The notes: generated by a model not told the origin, from the sequence alone. Positions 1 through 7,464 are shown, counted from the stretch's first letter. The stretch is 14,049 nt of DNA from DASPJQ01 sp035299065 (GCA_035299065.1 DATGXI010000068.1:1-14049), one strand, 5' to 3'. Made by a program: numbers and translations.

Positions 1-1485
1 AACATCACAAATCTTACGCAGTAAAGCGCCTTTGTTTATGCCATTGGCACCGCCAATATTCAGGAAAAAACGCTGGAATTCACCGTCAGCATCCTGGTGG
101 CGACTACGTTGTTTTCCTTGACCATCGTTGTTATCACGGCTATCGCGGTTTTGTGGACGTGCATCGGCATTTAAATCACCAGCGCCACGGTAGTATTCCA
201 AAAAGCGGTTAAACTCCGTTGATATAAATTTCTTGATTACTTCTTCTTTGGTAAGGCCTTCAAATTTTTCAAGGGCCGACTCAATGTATGGAGCAATTTC
301 TTTTTCGTTTACAACCTGGTTGTTCAATTTATCCAATAAGCTCATCAATTGCTTGTCGCAAATTTCTGGTCCGTTTGGAATGCGACCAACTTCAAATTGT
401 TTACTAATTATGCGTTCAATTTCACGAATACGGCCGGTTTCACGGGTATTCACCAAAACAAGGCTATACCCTTTTTTACCGGCACGGGCTGTACGGCCAC
501 TGCGGTGCGTATAGTTTTCTACATCATCAGGTAAATTATAATTAATTACGTGTGTAATGTCATTCACGTCAATTCCACGTGCAGCCACATCGGTAGCGCA
601 TAAAATTTGTATGGTGCGCTCACGAAATTTTTTCATTACCGTGTCACGTTGCGCCTGTGACAAGTCACCGTGCAACGATTCGCAGTTGTATCCATCTTTA
701 ATTAATTTTTCGGCTATTTCCTGCGTTTCACGCTTGGTGCGGCAAAAAATCAAACCAAAAATTTCAGGGTAAAAATCAATCAAACGTTTCAAACCGGCAT
801 AACGGTCTCTTTCCTTTACGGCAAAAAACTTATGCGTAATGTTTTCAGCACTCATGTTTTTCTTACCCATGGTTAATTCAACCGGGTTGGTAAGGTATTT
901 ACGAGAGATTTGTGCCACTTCTTTTGGCATGGTGGCTGAGAATAACCACACATGTTTTTCCTTTGGTGTATGACTTAAAATATCGTCAATGTCTTCCTGG
1001 AATCCCATGTTCAACATTTCATCGGCTTCATCAAGCACGACAAACTGAACCTCGCCTAATTTAATAACCCTGCGGTTAATCAAATCAAGCATACGGCCAG
1101 GCGTAGCTACTAAAATTTGCGCGCCACGTTTAATGTCGCGTTCCTGTTGTTGAATGCTTGCACCACCATACACTGCTACTACATTTACATCACGCATGTA
1201 CTTTGAGTAGTTTTTAAGGTCATTGGTAATTTGCAGGCAAAGCTCGCGTGTAGGACAAACCACAATTCCCTGTGTAATGGAAATGCGCTCATCAATCAAA
1301 TTAAGCAATGGTAAACCAAATGCTGCTGTTTTTCCTGTTCCTGTTTGAGCAAGACCAACTAAGTCGGCTGTACCTTGAATAATGGCTGGAATGGCCTCTT
1401 GTTGAATAGGAGTGGGTTCGGTAAAACCCAAATCATTTACGGCCTTAAGGATCTCATCCTTCAAGCCAAGTTCTGAAAATGTCAT
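1..1485 (-). CDS. DEAD-box RNA helicase, C-terminus cut by window edge
   Basis: ATP-dependent RNA helicase, expected to act in the cytoplasm on structured RNA (ribosome assembly, cold adaptation or mRNA turnover in relatives). The reading frame is open for 495 codons from the ATG at 1485 to the window edge. I read a Q motif (FTEPTPIQ, residues 21-28), Walker A AQTGTGKT (46-53), DEAD (152-155), SAT (183-185) and motif VI HRSGRTARAGK (from 327). After the two RecA-like domains comes a polar linker rich in Asn, Asp, Arg and Gln. The last 30 or so residues (FQRFFLNIGGANGINKG) match the start of the DbpA-type RNA-binding domain, as in DbpA and CsdA/DeaD-like enzymes. Only the end of that domain should be missing. 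Family is certain; the choice between a DbpA-like and a CsdA-like role is not, so I give no symbol. Confidence 0.95.
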   Translation of the reverse strand, partial: MTFSELGLKDEILKAVNDLGFTEPTPIQQEAIPAIIQGTADLVGLAQTGTGKTAAFGLPLLNLIDERISITQGIVVCPTRELCLQITNDLKNYSKYMRDVNVVAVYGGASIQQQERDIKRGAQILVATPGRMLDLINRRVIKLGEVQFVVLDEADEMLNMGFQEDIDDILSHTPKEKHVWLFSATMPKEVAQISRKYLTNPVELTMGKKNMSAENITHKFFAVKERDRYAGLKRLIDFYPEIFGLIFCRTKRETQEIAEKLIKDGYNCESLHGDLSQAQRDTVMKKFRERTIQILCATDVAARGIDVNDITHVINYNLPDDVENYTHRSGRTARAGKKGYSLVLVNTRETGRIREIERIISKQFEVGRIPNGPEICDKQLMSLLDKLNNQVVNEKEIAPYIESALEKFEGLTKEEVIKKFISTEFNRFLEYYRGAGDLNADARPQNRDSRDNNDGQGKQRSRHQDADGEFQRFFLNIGGANGINKGALLRKICDV

Positions 1486-1501
1486 AAAATAAGTAAGTTT
1501 T

Positions 1502-1546
1502 GTAGTCCGCAACTTCCGACCCACTATGCTCTCCCCCGCGGATTAC
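1502..1546. promoter_or_regulatory. Inverted repeat in the helicase leader
   Basis: Nine-base arms at 1502-1510 (gtagtccgc) and 1538-1546 (gcggattac) can pair around a 27-base loop. The plus-strand RNA would have nine pairs including one G-U; the minus-strand transcript has eight pairs and one A-C mismatch. The element lies in the roughly 95-nt untranslated leader between the promoter at 1587-1594 and the helicase start. Leaders of cold-inducible helicases are often long and structured, so a regulatory role is possible, but this is inference. Confidence 0.35.
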
Positions 1547-1586
1547 AAAATATGAGTACTCGATACGTACCGTGTTAAATTCGGTG

Positions 1587-1594
1587 CAAAGGTA
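1587..1594 (-). promoter_or_regulatory. Bacteroidota -7 promoter box TACCTTTG (helicase)
   Basis: On the minus strand the sequence reads TACCTTTG, an exact match to the TAnnTTTG -7 consensus of the Bacteroidota primary sigma factor. No convincing -33 TTTG is seen at the right distance. Transcription would start near 1580, giving a leader of about 95 nt. The same box lies in front of the cobalamin riboswitch at 10679-10686. Confidence 0.6.
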
Positions 1595-1645
1595 AATCAA
1601 AAAATTGACACCCCATGCATATTTTGTTAATAACTTGTTAAAAGC

Positions 1646-3520
1646 TTAGTTTTCAATAATTTCCACGCTCCTGGAAATGAAATTGTCCAGCTTTTCGCCT
1701 TTTAACATGCCGTTTGACAGAAGTGCCAGGTCGGTTAGCTGGTTCACTATTTTTTCCTTTTTGGCCGAATCGGTTTCAGTAGTAAGTTTTGAAATAGCAG
1801 GATGGTTGGCATTAATCACCAAATTATACATCATGGGTAAGTTACCCCACATGCTTTGGCCGGTAACGGCTTCCTGTTCTTTCATACGCCTCATAAACTC
1901 AGTTTGCGTAATTAAAATAGGTTTGTCACTTGAATCCAGCGGCTCAAATTGTACGGTAAATTTGTCCTTTTCCGACACGTTTTCAAACAATGGCCTTAAC
2001 TGGTCTTCCTGCTCTTTGGTAAGCTTTGAAATGTTTTCGTTTGTTTTTTTAATGAGCTTATGAATCACATCGGCATCAACACGTGCAAATGATGCTTTTT
2101 CCATTTTCGCCTCAAGTTTATTGAGCATGTGTGAAGCCAATGGCCCCTCCATCAGCAATACATCATACCCCTGGTCAGTTGCCGTTTTAATGAAACCGTA
2201 TTGTTCATCTCTATTGCTTGCATATAAATACACAATGCGGTCGTCTTTATCGGTTTGAAGGGGTTTTATTTTATTGGTATATTCTTCAGTAGTAAAGTAT
2301 TTTCCTTCCATGTTTTTCAACAGGAAGAATTTCTGGGCGCGTTCAGCAAATTTTTCATCGGTAATAAATCCAAATTCAATAAACACTTTAATATCGTCCC
2401 ATTTTTGTTCAAAGTCCTCGCGGTTGTTCTTGAACATTTCCTCCAGTTTATCGGCTACTTTTTTGCTTATGTGGGCCGATATTTTTTTCACATTGGCATC
2501 ACTTTGCAGGTACGAACGCGAAACGTTTAACGGAATGTCAGGTGAGTCCAATACACCATGCAACATGGTTAAAAAATCGGGTACAATTCCTTCCACATTT
2601 TCGGTCACAAAAACCTGGTTGCTGTAAAGTTGAATTTTGTTTTTCTGGAATTCAAATTTTTCGCGGTTTAGTTTTGGGAAATATAAAACACCTGTAAGAT
2701 TAAACGGGTAGTCAACATTCAAATGAATATTGAAAAGCGGCTGTTCGGCATACGGATATAATTTCGCGTAAAAATCCTTGTAATCGTCTTCATTCAGTGT
2801 ATTTGGTGCCTTCATCCAAATAGGATGGGTGTCATTCAAAACATCGGGAACATCGGTTTCAATGTCTTTTCCTTCGGTATCCTGCACACCTGTTTTTTCT
2901 TTGCGCGTTCCAAAAATGATTTCAACCGGTAAAAAGCTGCAATATTTTTTCAGGATGTCTTTGATACGGAATTCATCCAGAAACTCTTCACTGTCCTCGG
3001 CAATGTGCAAAATGATATCTGTTCCGCGACCCGCAGGACGTTCGGTTTCAGCTAAGGTATAATCTGTTGTTCCGTCACATTCCCAACGCACGGCTTTTGC
3101 CCCTTCTTTCCATGACTGTGAAACAATTTCTACCTTTTTTGACACCATGAAACTTGAGTAAAACCCAAGCCCAAAGTGGCCAATAATGCCTTGTGCTTTG
3201 TCTTTGTACTGATTCACAAACTCCTCGGCACCCGAAAAAGCCACCTGGTTAATGTATTTTTCTACTTCTTCGGCTGTCATACCAATACCGGCATCGCTAA
3301 TGGTAATGGTTTTGGCCTCTTTATCCAATTTAACTTCCACGAAAAGTCTGCCAGTTTCGCCTTTAAACTCCCCTAAACTTGACAGGGTTTTGATTTTTTG
3401 GCAGGCATCCACCCCGTTTGAAACAAGCTCCCTGAGAAAAATCTCGTGGTCGCTGTACAAAAACTTCTTAATTATGGGGAAAATGTTCTCAGTATTAACT
3501 CTTATCGTTCCGGTAGCCAT
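1646..3520 (-). CDS. htpG: Molecular chaperone HtpG (Hsp90)
   Basis: Cytosolic ATP-dependent dimeric chaperone of the Hsp90 family that remodels late folding intermediates. The 624-residue product has the usual bacterial length. The N-terminal GHKL ATPase shows the helix with Glu31 and Asn35 (ELVSNGVDA), the DAGIGM motif (76-81), the lid glycine motif GHFGLGF (114-120) and GTDIILHI (166-173). The middle domain carries the PLNVSR loop, with Arg335 as the expected phosphate-contacting arginine. The C-terminal region includes SMWGNLPMMYNLVINANHP, typical of Bacteroidota members. The start is the ATG at 3520; the upstream sequence is A/T-rich without a Shine-Dalgarno match. The gene lies behind the helicase on the same strand, but the helicase has its own promoter in the 160-base gap, so they need not form one unit. 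A GG-N10-GC dyad upstream (3548-3564) may control it. Confidence 0.98.
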   Translation of the reverse strand: MATGTIRVNTENIFPIIKKFLYSDHEIFLRELVSNGVDACQKIKTLSSLGEFKGETGRLFVEVKLDKEAKTITISDAGIGMTAEEVEKYINQVAFSGAEEFVNQYKDKAQGIIGHFGLGFYSSFMVSKKVEIVSQSWKEGAKAVRWECDGTTDYTLAETERPAGRGTDIILHIAEDSEEFLDEFRIKDILKKYCSFLPVEIIFGTRKEKTGVQDTEGKDIETDVPDVLNDTHPIWMKAPNTLNEDDYKDFYAKLYPYAEQPLFNIHLNVDYPFNLTGVLYFPKLNREKFEFQKNKIQLYSNQVFVTENVEGIVPDFLTMLHGVLDSPDIPLNVSRSYLQSDANVKKISAHISKKVADKLEEMFKNNREDFEQKWDDIKVFIEFGFITDEKFAERAQKFFLLKNMEGKYFTTEEYTNKIKPLQTDKDDRIVYLYASNRDEQYGFIKTATDQGYDVLLMEGPLASHMLNKLEAKMEKASFARVDADVIHKLIKKTNENISKLTKEQEDQLRPLFENVSEKDKFTVQFEPLDSSDKPILITQTEFMRRMKEQEAVTGQSMWGNLPMMYNLVINANHPAISKLTTETDSAKKEKIVNQLTDLALLSNGMLKGEKLDNFISRSVEIIEN

Positions 3521-3547
3521 ATTTTTTTAATTTTATAGGTATAATTT

Positions 3548-3564
3548 TGGCAAGAAATATGCCA
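3548..3564. promoter_or_regulatory. TGGCA-N7-TGCCA dyad, sigma-54-like spacing
   Basis: The 17-base element has TGGCA at 3548-3552 and TGCCA at 3560-3564, a perfect five-base dyad. On the minus strand it reads TGGCAT-N5-TTGCC, which has the GG-N10-GC spacing of a sigma-54 -24/-12 promoter. That would put the htpG start near 3538, 18 nt before its ATG. Because of the symmetry the plus strand also has GG-N10-GC, facing the exported-protein gene at 3594. A dimeric repressor or activator operator is an equally good reading. Confidence 0.35.
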
Positions 3565-3593
3565 CCCACGCAAAAAATGACAATTTGACAAGT

Positions 3594-4583
3594 ATGCTTA
3601 AGACTTTAACCGCACTGGCCCTTTTATTCAGTTTTTTTACCGCAAACGCGCAACGTATAAAAGAAATTATTGTTGAGGTGGATACCGCTGGCAGAATAAT
3701 TACTTACGGTTCATCGGTCAATTTCAAATTTTACATTGTTACCAAAAAGAAACGCAAAGAAGTTACCTGGAACAGGGTTGATAAACTTATTTCGTTCACA
3801 GCCATGAATCCCGAGTGCAGTGCCGTATATGGTAAAATTGGTTTTCCTGCCAAAACAACAAACAAAAATCTTTCAGGTTGCCAGGTTAAAGTGAATTCAT
3901 ATAACAAGGACACTAAGTGCGATTACACGTTTGATATAAAAATGAATTTTAAGGAACCTATCTCAGCCATGTTCCAGGGCAATACGGGTATGCAGGGGGC
4001 CGCAGGAAGCAATGGTACCATGCCTATTTTATTTCGCAATGGCAAGGATGGTGAACCCGGTGGAATTGGAGGCGATGGATTTCCCGGAAAAAACATAACG
4101 GTAAAAATTAAAAAGGAATTTGATGCGCCTTTAAACAAAGAGATATTTTATATTTATGTGATTGAAGAAACAACCGGCATTCAGTATATTTACCACTGTC
4201 CGTATCCCGAAAAAGGTTTAACCATAAGCAGTATGGGCGGCCAGGGTGGTAATGGAGGAAATGGGGGCAGTGGTTCAAGCGGAAAAGATGCCAAAGAGGA
4301 TAAATCGGCAGGCAATGGCGGAAACGGGGGGCCGGGAGGTGTTGGAGGCAAAGGTGGACCCGGTGGAAAAGTAACCGTAATTGTACACACCAACGCAAGT
4401 GAAATAATGAGTTACCTGAACATCATCAGTAGTGGTGGTCCCGGTGGTTATGGCGGTGTAGGTGGATCAGGTGGGAGCGGAGGCGCAGGTGGAGGAACCC
4501 AGGGTAGCCAGGGACGTGCAGGTGAGTCAGGTGTTGCTGGCGAACAAGGTCCTGCTTTTGAATTAAGAGTTGAAGAATTTTAA
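3594..4583 (+). CDS. Exported collagen-like / GGX-repeat protein
   Basis: The function is not recognised. I chose the ATG at 3594 rather than the TTG nine bases upstream because it gives a clean signal peptide (MLKTLTALALLFSFFTANA, cleavage before Gln20). About 105 residues of ordinary beta-rich sequence with three Cys follow. Then come glycine blocks in strict three-residue register at about 129-141, 150-167, 215-232, 240-259 and 282-320. They mix collagen-type Gly-X-Y (GKDGEPGGIGGDGFPGKN; GSQGRAGESGVAGEQGPA) with pure GGX runs. Short beta-strand-like segments such as KVTVIVHTN and LTISSMG separate the blocks. A collagen-like triple helix is one possibility. A bundle of polyglycine-II helices with the strands at the turns is another, and the GGX runs favour it. 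No T9SS sorting domain or lipobox is seen. The next gene begins 11 bases later. Confidence 0.85.
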   Translation: MLKTLTALALLFSFFTANAQRIKEIIVEVDTAGRIITYGSSVNFKFYIVTKKKRKEVTWNRVDKLISFTAMNPECSAVYGKIGFPAKTTNKNLSGCQVKVNSYNKDTKCDYTFDIKMNFKEPISAMFQGNTGMQGAAGSNGTMPILFRNGKDGEPGGIGGDGFPGKNITVKIKKEFDAPLNKEIFYIYVIEETTGIQYIYHCPYPEKGLTISSMGGQGGNGGNGGSGSSGKDAKEDKSAGNGGNGGPGGVGGKGGPGGKVTVIVHTNASEIMSYLNIISSGGPGGYGGVGGSGGSGGAGGGTQGSQGRAGESGVAGEQGPAFELRVEEF

Positions 4584-4594
4584 ATTTTGATCAA

Positions 4595-5191
4595 TTGATA
4601 ACACTTGCACTTTTGTTTTTTTCTGTTTTTGGTTTGCATGGAATAAATGCAGGTGACAATTTAGTACCCTGTGTTCACCTGGACAAAGCCAACGGGAATT
4701 ATTTAATTCTTAACGACACCAATTACATTCAGTTTAACCTACCGGTTTTAAGCAGGTACAACATCAGGGGAACAGGCGCCCGCATGATTCGTGCAAGTGA
4801 TAATGTGTACAAAGTTATTACCAACCAGAAAAAAGACGTTGTGATTACCGTGATGGAAAAAGAAACCATGGTGATATTGTATAAGAAGAAATTTAAAGTG
4901 GTTAACTCAAAAGCTGAGGTGAAACCAACAGCCGTTACCAATTCACTGGACGGATGCTCATCCATAGTTCGGTGCGATGAGAATTATGTGTTGTCGGGGA
5001 CAAAAAATAAATTTGTGTATTTCTGCAATGAAAAAGACATGAAAATTGAATGTGAAAACGGAACTGTTTCAGGTTTGTCAAAAAAAGGATTTGATGTAAA
5101 GCCGAATGATGGGGCCCAAAAAGTAAAGATTAAATTCATTTACCGGAAGGCTGAGATTGGAAATTGGGAGTATGCGGTCAGGAATTTTTAG
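4595..5191 (+). CDS. Exported protein with GldM C-terminal-like domain (tentative)
   Basis: A 198-residue product. There is no in-frame ATG ahead of the signal peptide, so I place the start at the TTG at 4595, 11 bases after the upstream stop; translational coupling is likely. The N-terminus (ITLALLFFSVFGLHGINA) is an uncharged hydrophobic signal-like segment. Residues about 22-105 recall the beta-sandwich repeats of GldM/PorM: NYIQFNLPVLSRYNIRG, then a segment ending VYKVITNQKKDVVITV, then KKKFKV, in the same order as the GldM pattern N-P-hydrophobic ... Y-hydrophobic-V ... K-F-x-V. The rest is beta-rich with three Cys. It lacks the GldM transmembrane segment and is far shorter, so it is not GldM. 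The resemblance was judged by eye; a different immunoglobulin-like fold is possible. Confidence 0.75.
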   Translation: MITLALLFFSVFGLHGINAGDNLVPCVHLDKANGNYLILNDTNYIQFNLPVLSRYNIRGTGARMIRASDNVYKVITNQKKDVVITVMEKETMVILYKKKFKVVNSKAEVKPTAVTNSLDGCSSIVRCDENYVLSGTKNKFVYFCNEKDMKIECENGTVSGLSKKGFDVKPNDGAQKVKIKFIYRKAEIGNWEYAVRNF

Positions 5192-5294
5192 TTTTTTGAA
5201 ACACGTAAGGGTACGTAAGTTCACTTAAGAAAACCCGTAAAAAAATAATTCAATAAAAAATGAACCTTTTGTTTTTTTGGTTGTACAGGTTGTT

Positions 5295-5681
5295 ATGAAA
5301 GCACTTTTAATCGTTGCATTTCTGTCTTGTGCAATGGTATCTTTTTCACAGGACAAATCAATAAAGGAAGGTGAGATATATCCGTGTGAAAAACAAGCTG
5401 AATTTCCAGGTGGAAAAGATGAGTTGAATAAATACATTCAGGAAAAGCTTAAATGGATTGATACGGCCGATTATATATCGCAGGGTAAGGTATATATAGA
5501 GTTTGAAATTGACACCAGCGGGAATGTAACGCATCCCAAAATCAAACGTGGATTAAGTACACAAGTTGATATGGCTGTAATGGATGCATTCAGGAAAATG
5601 CCAAAATGGATTCCAGCCTATAATTGTGGTAAACCCGTGTCGGTAAAATACGTATACCCGCTCACCATTCGCAAAACTTAA
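5295..5681 (+). CDS. Periplasmic TonB C-terminal-domain protein, copy 1
   Basis: A 128-residue protein made of a signal peptide (MKALLIVAFLSCAMVSFSQ) and one TonB C-terminal domain. Diagnostic motifs are AEFPGG (35-40), the strand pair KVYIEFEIDTSGNV (65-78), KMPKWIPA (101-108) and GKPVSVKYVYPL (112-123). These follow the Bacteroidota TonB-CTD pattern closely. Unlike a classical TonB it has no N-terminal membrane anchor and no Pro/Lys-rich spacer, so it probably cannot relay energy from ExbB/ExbD. It may bind TonB boxes, a receptor or peptidoglycan in the periplasm. I preferred the ATG at 5295 to a TTG at 5277 because only the ATG starts at the signal peptide. A 12-codon mini-ORF (5260-5298) overlaps this start in an ATGA arrangement. 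The next gene is a paralogue of identical length. Confidence 0.88.
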   Translation: MKALLIVAFLSCAMVSFSQDKSIKEGEIYPCEKQAEFPGGKDELNKYIQEKLKWIDTADYISQGKVYIEFEIDTSGNVTHPKIKRGLSTQVDMAVMDAFRKMPKWIPAYNCGKPVSVKYVYPLTIRKT

Positions 5682-5690
5682 TTTTTATTC

Positions 5691-6077
5691 ATGAAAAAGA
5701 GTCTTCTCTTCTTTTTATTGTCAATAATGGTAAATTGTGTTCACGCTCAACGTAAGGAGCAGGAGTATGTTGACCCGGGTGTTTATGAAGTACGTGCTGA
5801 ATTTCCTGGGGGCGATAAAGCAATGAAAGAGTTTATAAAGAAAAATTTTAGATATCCTCTATCAGGTAAAGACCTGGAATTTAAAATGTGGATCAAAATA
5901 GAAATAGATGAGAAAGGAAATGTTTCAAACGCTACCATAAAAAAAGGGTACAATAAAAAGTATGACGATGAAGCTATACGGGTTTTAAATAAAATGCCCA
6001 AATGGAGCCCTTCAACATATGCAGGAAAACCACAAAAATGCAAAATGATTATCCCTATTTTTTCAAATAGGATGTGA
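5691..6077 (+). CDS. Periplasmic TonB C-terminal-domain protein, copy 2
   Basis: Also 128 residues and clearly a paralogue of the preceding gene, which ends nine bases upstream; the two are probably cotranscribed. A signal peptide (MKKSLLFFLLSIMVNCVHA) precedes a TonB C-terminal domain with AEFPGG (36-41), NFRYPLSG (52-59), the strand pair FKMWIKIEIDEKGNV (64-78), KMPKWSPS (101-108) and AGKPQKCKMIIPIF (111-124). It has no membrane anchor or proline-rich spacer. The two copies share the domain skeleton but differ at most other positions, so the duplication is old. Copy 2 has the canonical R-Y-P after the FPGG helix, which copy 1 lacks (LKWID). The direct partner is unknown. Confidence 0.88.
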   Translation: MKKSLLFFLLSIMVNCVHAQRKEQEYVDPGVYEVRAEFPGGDKAMKEFIKKNFRYPLSGKDLEFKMWIKIEIDEKGNVSNATIKKGYNKKYDDEAIRVLNKMPKWSPSTYAGKPQKCKMIIPIFSNRM

Positions 6078-6175
6078 TGAGATAAAATTCAGCGGATCTG
6101 GCAAAAAAAATCATTAGTTGTTAATCCTTTACAATCTGTGTGATTGAAGTGGTTTTACTGAAAAGGTGCATACAT

Positions 6176-6361
6176 AATCAAAACCTTTGCGGTCCTCTGT
6201 GTATACCTTTGCGCCCTCTGCGGTTAAATAAGCGGATATTCAAAATAAAAATAGCCTGGTATTATGCTCAATCAAAACCTTTGCGGTTCTCTGCATATAC
6301 CTCTGCGCCCTCTGCGGTTAAACATAAGCGGTTATTGAAACCAAAAATCGCCCGGTATTAT
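6176..6361. repeat. Tandem duplication of CTTTGCG/CTCTGCG repeat plus gene 3' end
   Basis: Two copies, 6176-6269 and 6270-about 6361, offset by 94-96 bases, each begin aatcaaaacctttgcggt. Each carries four drifting units of the form C-T-(T/C)-T-G-(C/T)-G followed by cggttaaa. On the minus strand they read as runs of CCGCAGAGG-like units. The right-hand part of copy 2 is the last ten codons of the beta-propeller lipoprotein gene. The matching part of copy 1 still encodes a recognisable variant of that C-terminus. The duplicated block therefore includes gene sequence, not just spacer. The remaining bases from 6078 to 6175 show nothing I can name. Confidence 0.85.
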
Positions 6362-7360
6362 CCCCACATTAAATTCTTTCAAAAATCCACCACCTGGTTT
6401 GTGAACCACAACGCGGCCATATTGCACATAATCCTTTGCATCGCTAACATAAACATGGCTGGTAACGGGATCAATACCCAGTCCGTAAAAATTACTTGTT
6501 CCGGCTGTAATGAATGATGACGCTCCTGAAGCTGTTATGGGAAACCGGTAAACATCGGTATTCAAAAAATAAAGCGTATCAGCCGTGCCGTTTGCACGCA
6601 GTTTTGAAGGGGCACCACTCAATTCGTAAACATGTTCAACATTATTTGTAGTGGGATTATACCTGTACAATGCGGGTAAAATTGACAAAGCCGCATCGCC
6701 CGAGCATAGCACCCATAATTTGCCATTGGCATCCTGTTGTAAGCTGCTGCAGCCTTTGGCCATGGGTATGCTGTCAGTAAGCAAATCGGTTGCGGCATCA
6801 AGCTCATACAATTTCCCATTGGTGTAATTGGTAATGTAAACTTTCCCGAAAATTTCTGTCATTTCCTCACACCAGCCATTTAAATGTACCGAGCCGCTTA
6901 TGGTATTGGATGCAAGGTTAACAATCCATACTTTATTGGCATATAAATCGGTTACATAGGCTTTGTTGTTGCTAACGGGTAAAAAGTACCGTGGCGAAGT
7001 AAATCCCGTAATGGTAGCTGTATTGGCCAATGTTACCGGATCACAAACTTTAATGTACCCTGAATTGTTTACCACAAGATAAGCCCGCGCGTTAAAGACA
7101 TACATGCTTTGTAAAATATCACCTGCACCCGTGCCATTGGTTTGTTCATACAGGTCAACAACGGTTGAATTTTCAGCCTTGTTGTAATAGCTCATTTTTG
7201 CGTTCCCGAAAAGGTAATTTCCCTCGTTGACCACAAAAACCCCACCGCTGTTACCCAAAGTAACATTTTCAGTGGGCTTTTCAGGAGGCACGTCCTTTTT
7301 ACAGGATGATACCGTAACCAGCAAGCTAAATAAGACTATATGTATGTATTTAAATTTCAT
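6332..7360 (-). CDS. BtuG-like beta-propeller surface lipoprotein
   Basis: Third gene of the cobalamin operon. The 342-residue product starts with a lipoprotein signal peptide ending VTVSSC (lipidated Cys20). KKDVPPEKPTE follows, a charged stretch like the signals that send Bacteroidota lipoproteins to the outer surface. The rest is a YncE/DUF5074-type beta-propeller. Blade-like repeats include FVVNEGNYLFGNAKMSYYN, SPRYFLPVSNNKAYVTDLYA, KVYITNYTNGKLYELD and GLGIDPVTSHVYVSDAKDY. Known relatives next to BtuB, including BtuG of gut Bacteroides, bind cobalamin with very high affinity at the cell surface and hand it to BtuB; I infer that role here from fold and position. The final residues (IIPGDFWFQ) lie inside a tandemly duplicated segment. 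The ATG at 7360 directly precedes the signal peptide. No dedicated promoter is evident. Confidence 0.88.
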   Translation of the reverse strand: MKFKYIHIVLFSLLVTVSSCKKDVPPEKPTENVTLGNSGGVFVVNEGNYLFGNAKMSYYNKAENSTVVDLYEQTNGTGAGDILQSMYVFNARAYLVVNNSGYIKVCDPVTLANTATITGFTSPRYFLPVSNNKAYVTDLYANKVWIVNLASNTISGSVHLNGWCEEMTEIFGKVYITNYTNGKLYELDAATDLLTDSIPMAKGCSSLQQDANGKLWVLCSGDAALSILPALYRYNPTTNNVEHVYELSGAPSKLRANGTADTLYFLNTDVYRFPITASGASSFITAGTSNFYGLGIDPVTSHVYVSDAKDYVQYGRVVVHKPGGGFLKEFNVGIIPGDFWFQ

Positions 7361-7374
7361 GCTTTTTTAGTTTA

Positions 7375-7444
7375 GTCACGGATTGCACGAATTTCACGGA
7401 TTAGAGAGGGTAAATTAATCCGTTTAATTTGTGTATTCCGTGAC
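7375..7444. repeat. CACGGATT nonamer repeat forming a hairpin
   Basis: Three units in perfect nine-base register (cacggattg, cacgaattt, cacggatta) span 7377-7403. They form the left arm of an inverted repeat: 7375-7403 pairs with 7416-7444, with 24 of 29 positions matching and the outer eight bases perfect. The loop is 12 bases. It occupies most of the 104-base spacer between the DUF4465 gene and the beta-propeller gene. It may act as an intercistronic processing or RNA-stability hairpin. There is no T-tract, so it is not a typical intrinsic terminator. Confidence 0.8.
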
Positions 7445-7464
7445 CTTTTTTTAATTCGTTTTTA

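Noticed and set aside
1677..2627. Plus-strand frames of up to 128 codons inside htpG
   Set aside because: They lie fully within a well-supported htpG on the other strand and show no domain-like sequence.
3521..3593. CIRCE/HrcA operator upstream of htpG
   Set aside because: No TTAGCACTC...GAGTGCTAA-type inverted repeat is present.
4108..4398. Proline-rich frames on the minus strand
   Set aside because: They are the complement of the GGX-encoding codons of the exported glycine-rich gene.
6176..6361. CRISPR array
   Set aside because: Only two diverged copies of about 94 bases with no spacer structure, and one overlaps a coding end.
6140..6517. A 125-codon plus-strand frame across the tandem repeat
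   Set aside because: Its repeated LCGPLCIPLRPLR / LRFSAYTSAPSAV content is just the translated duplication, and the rest is antisense to the beta-propeller gene.
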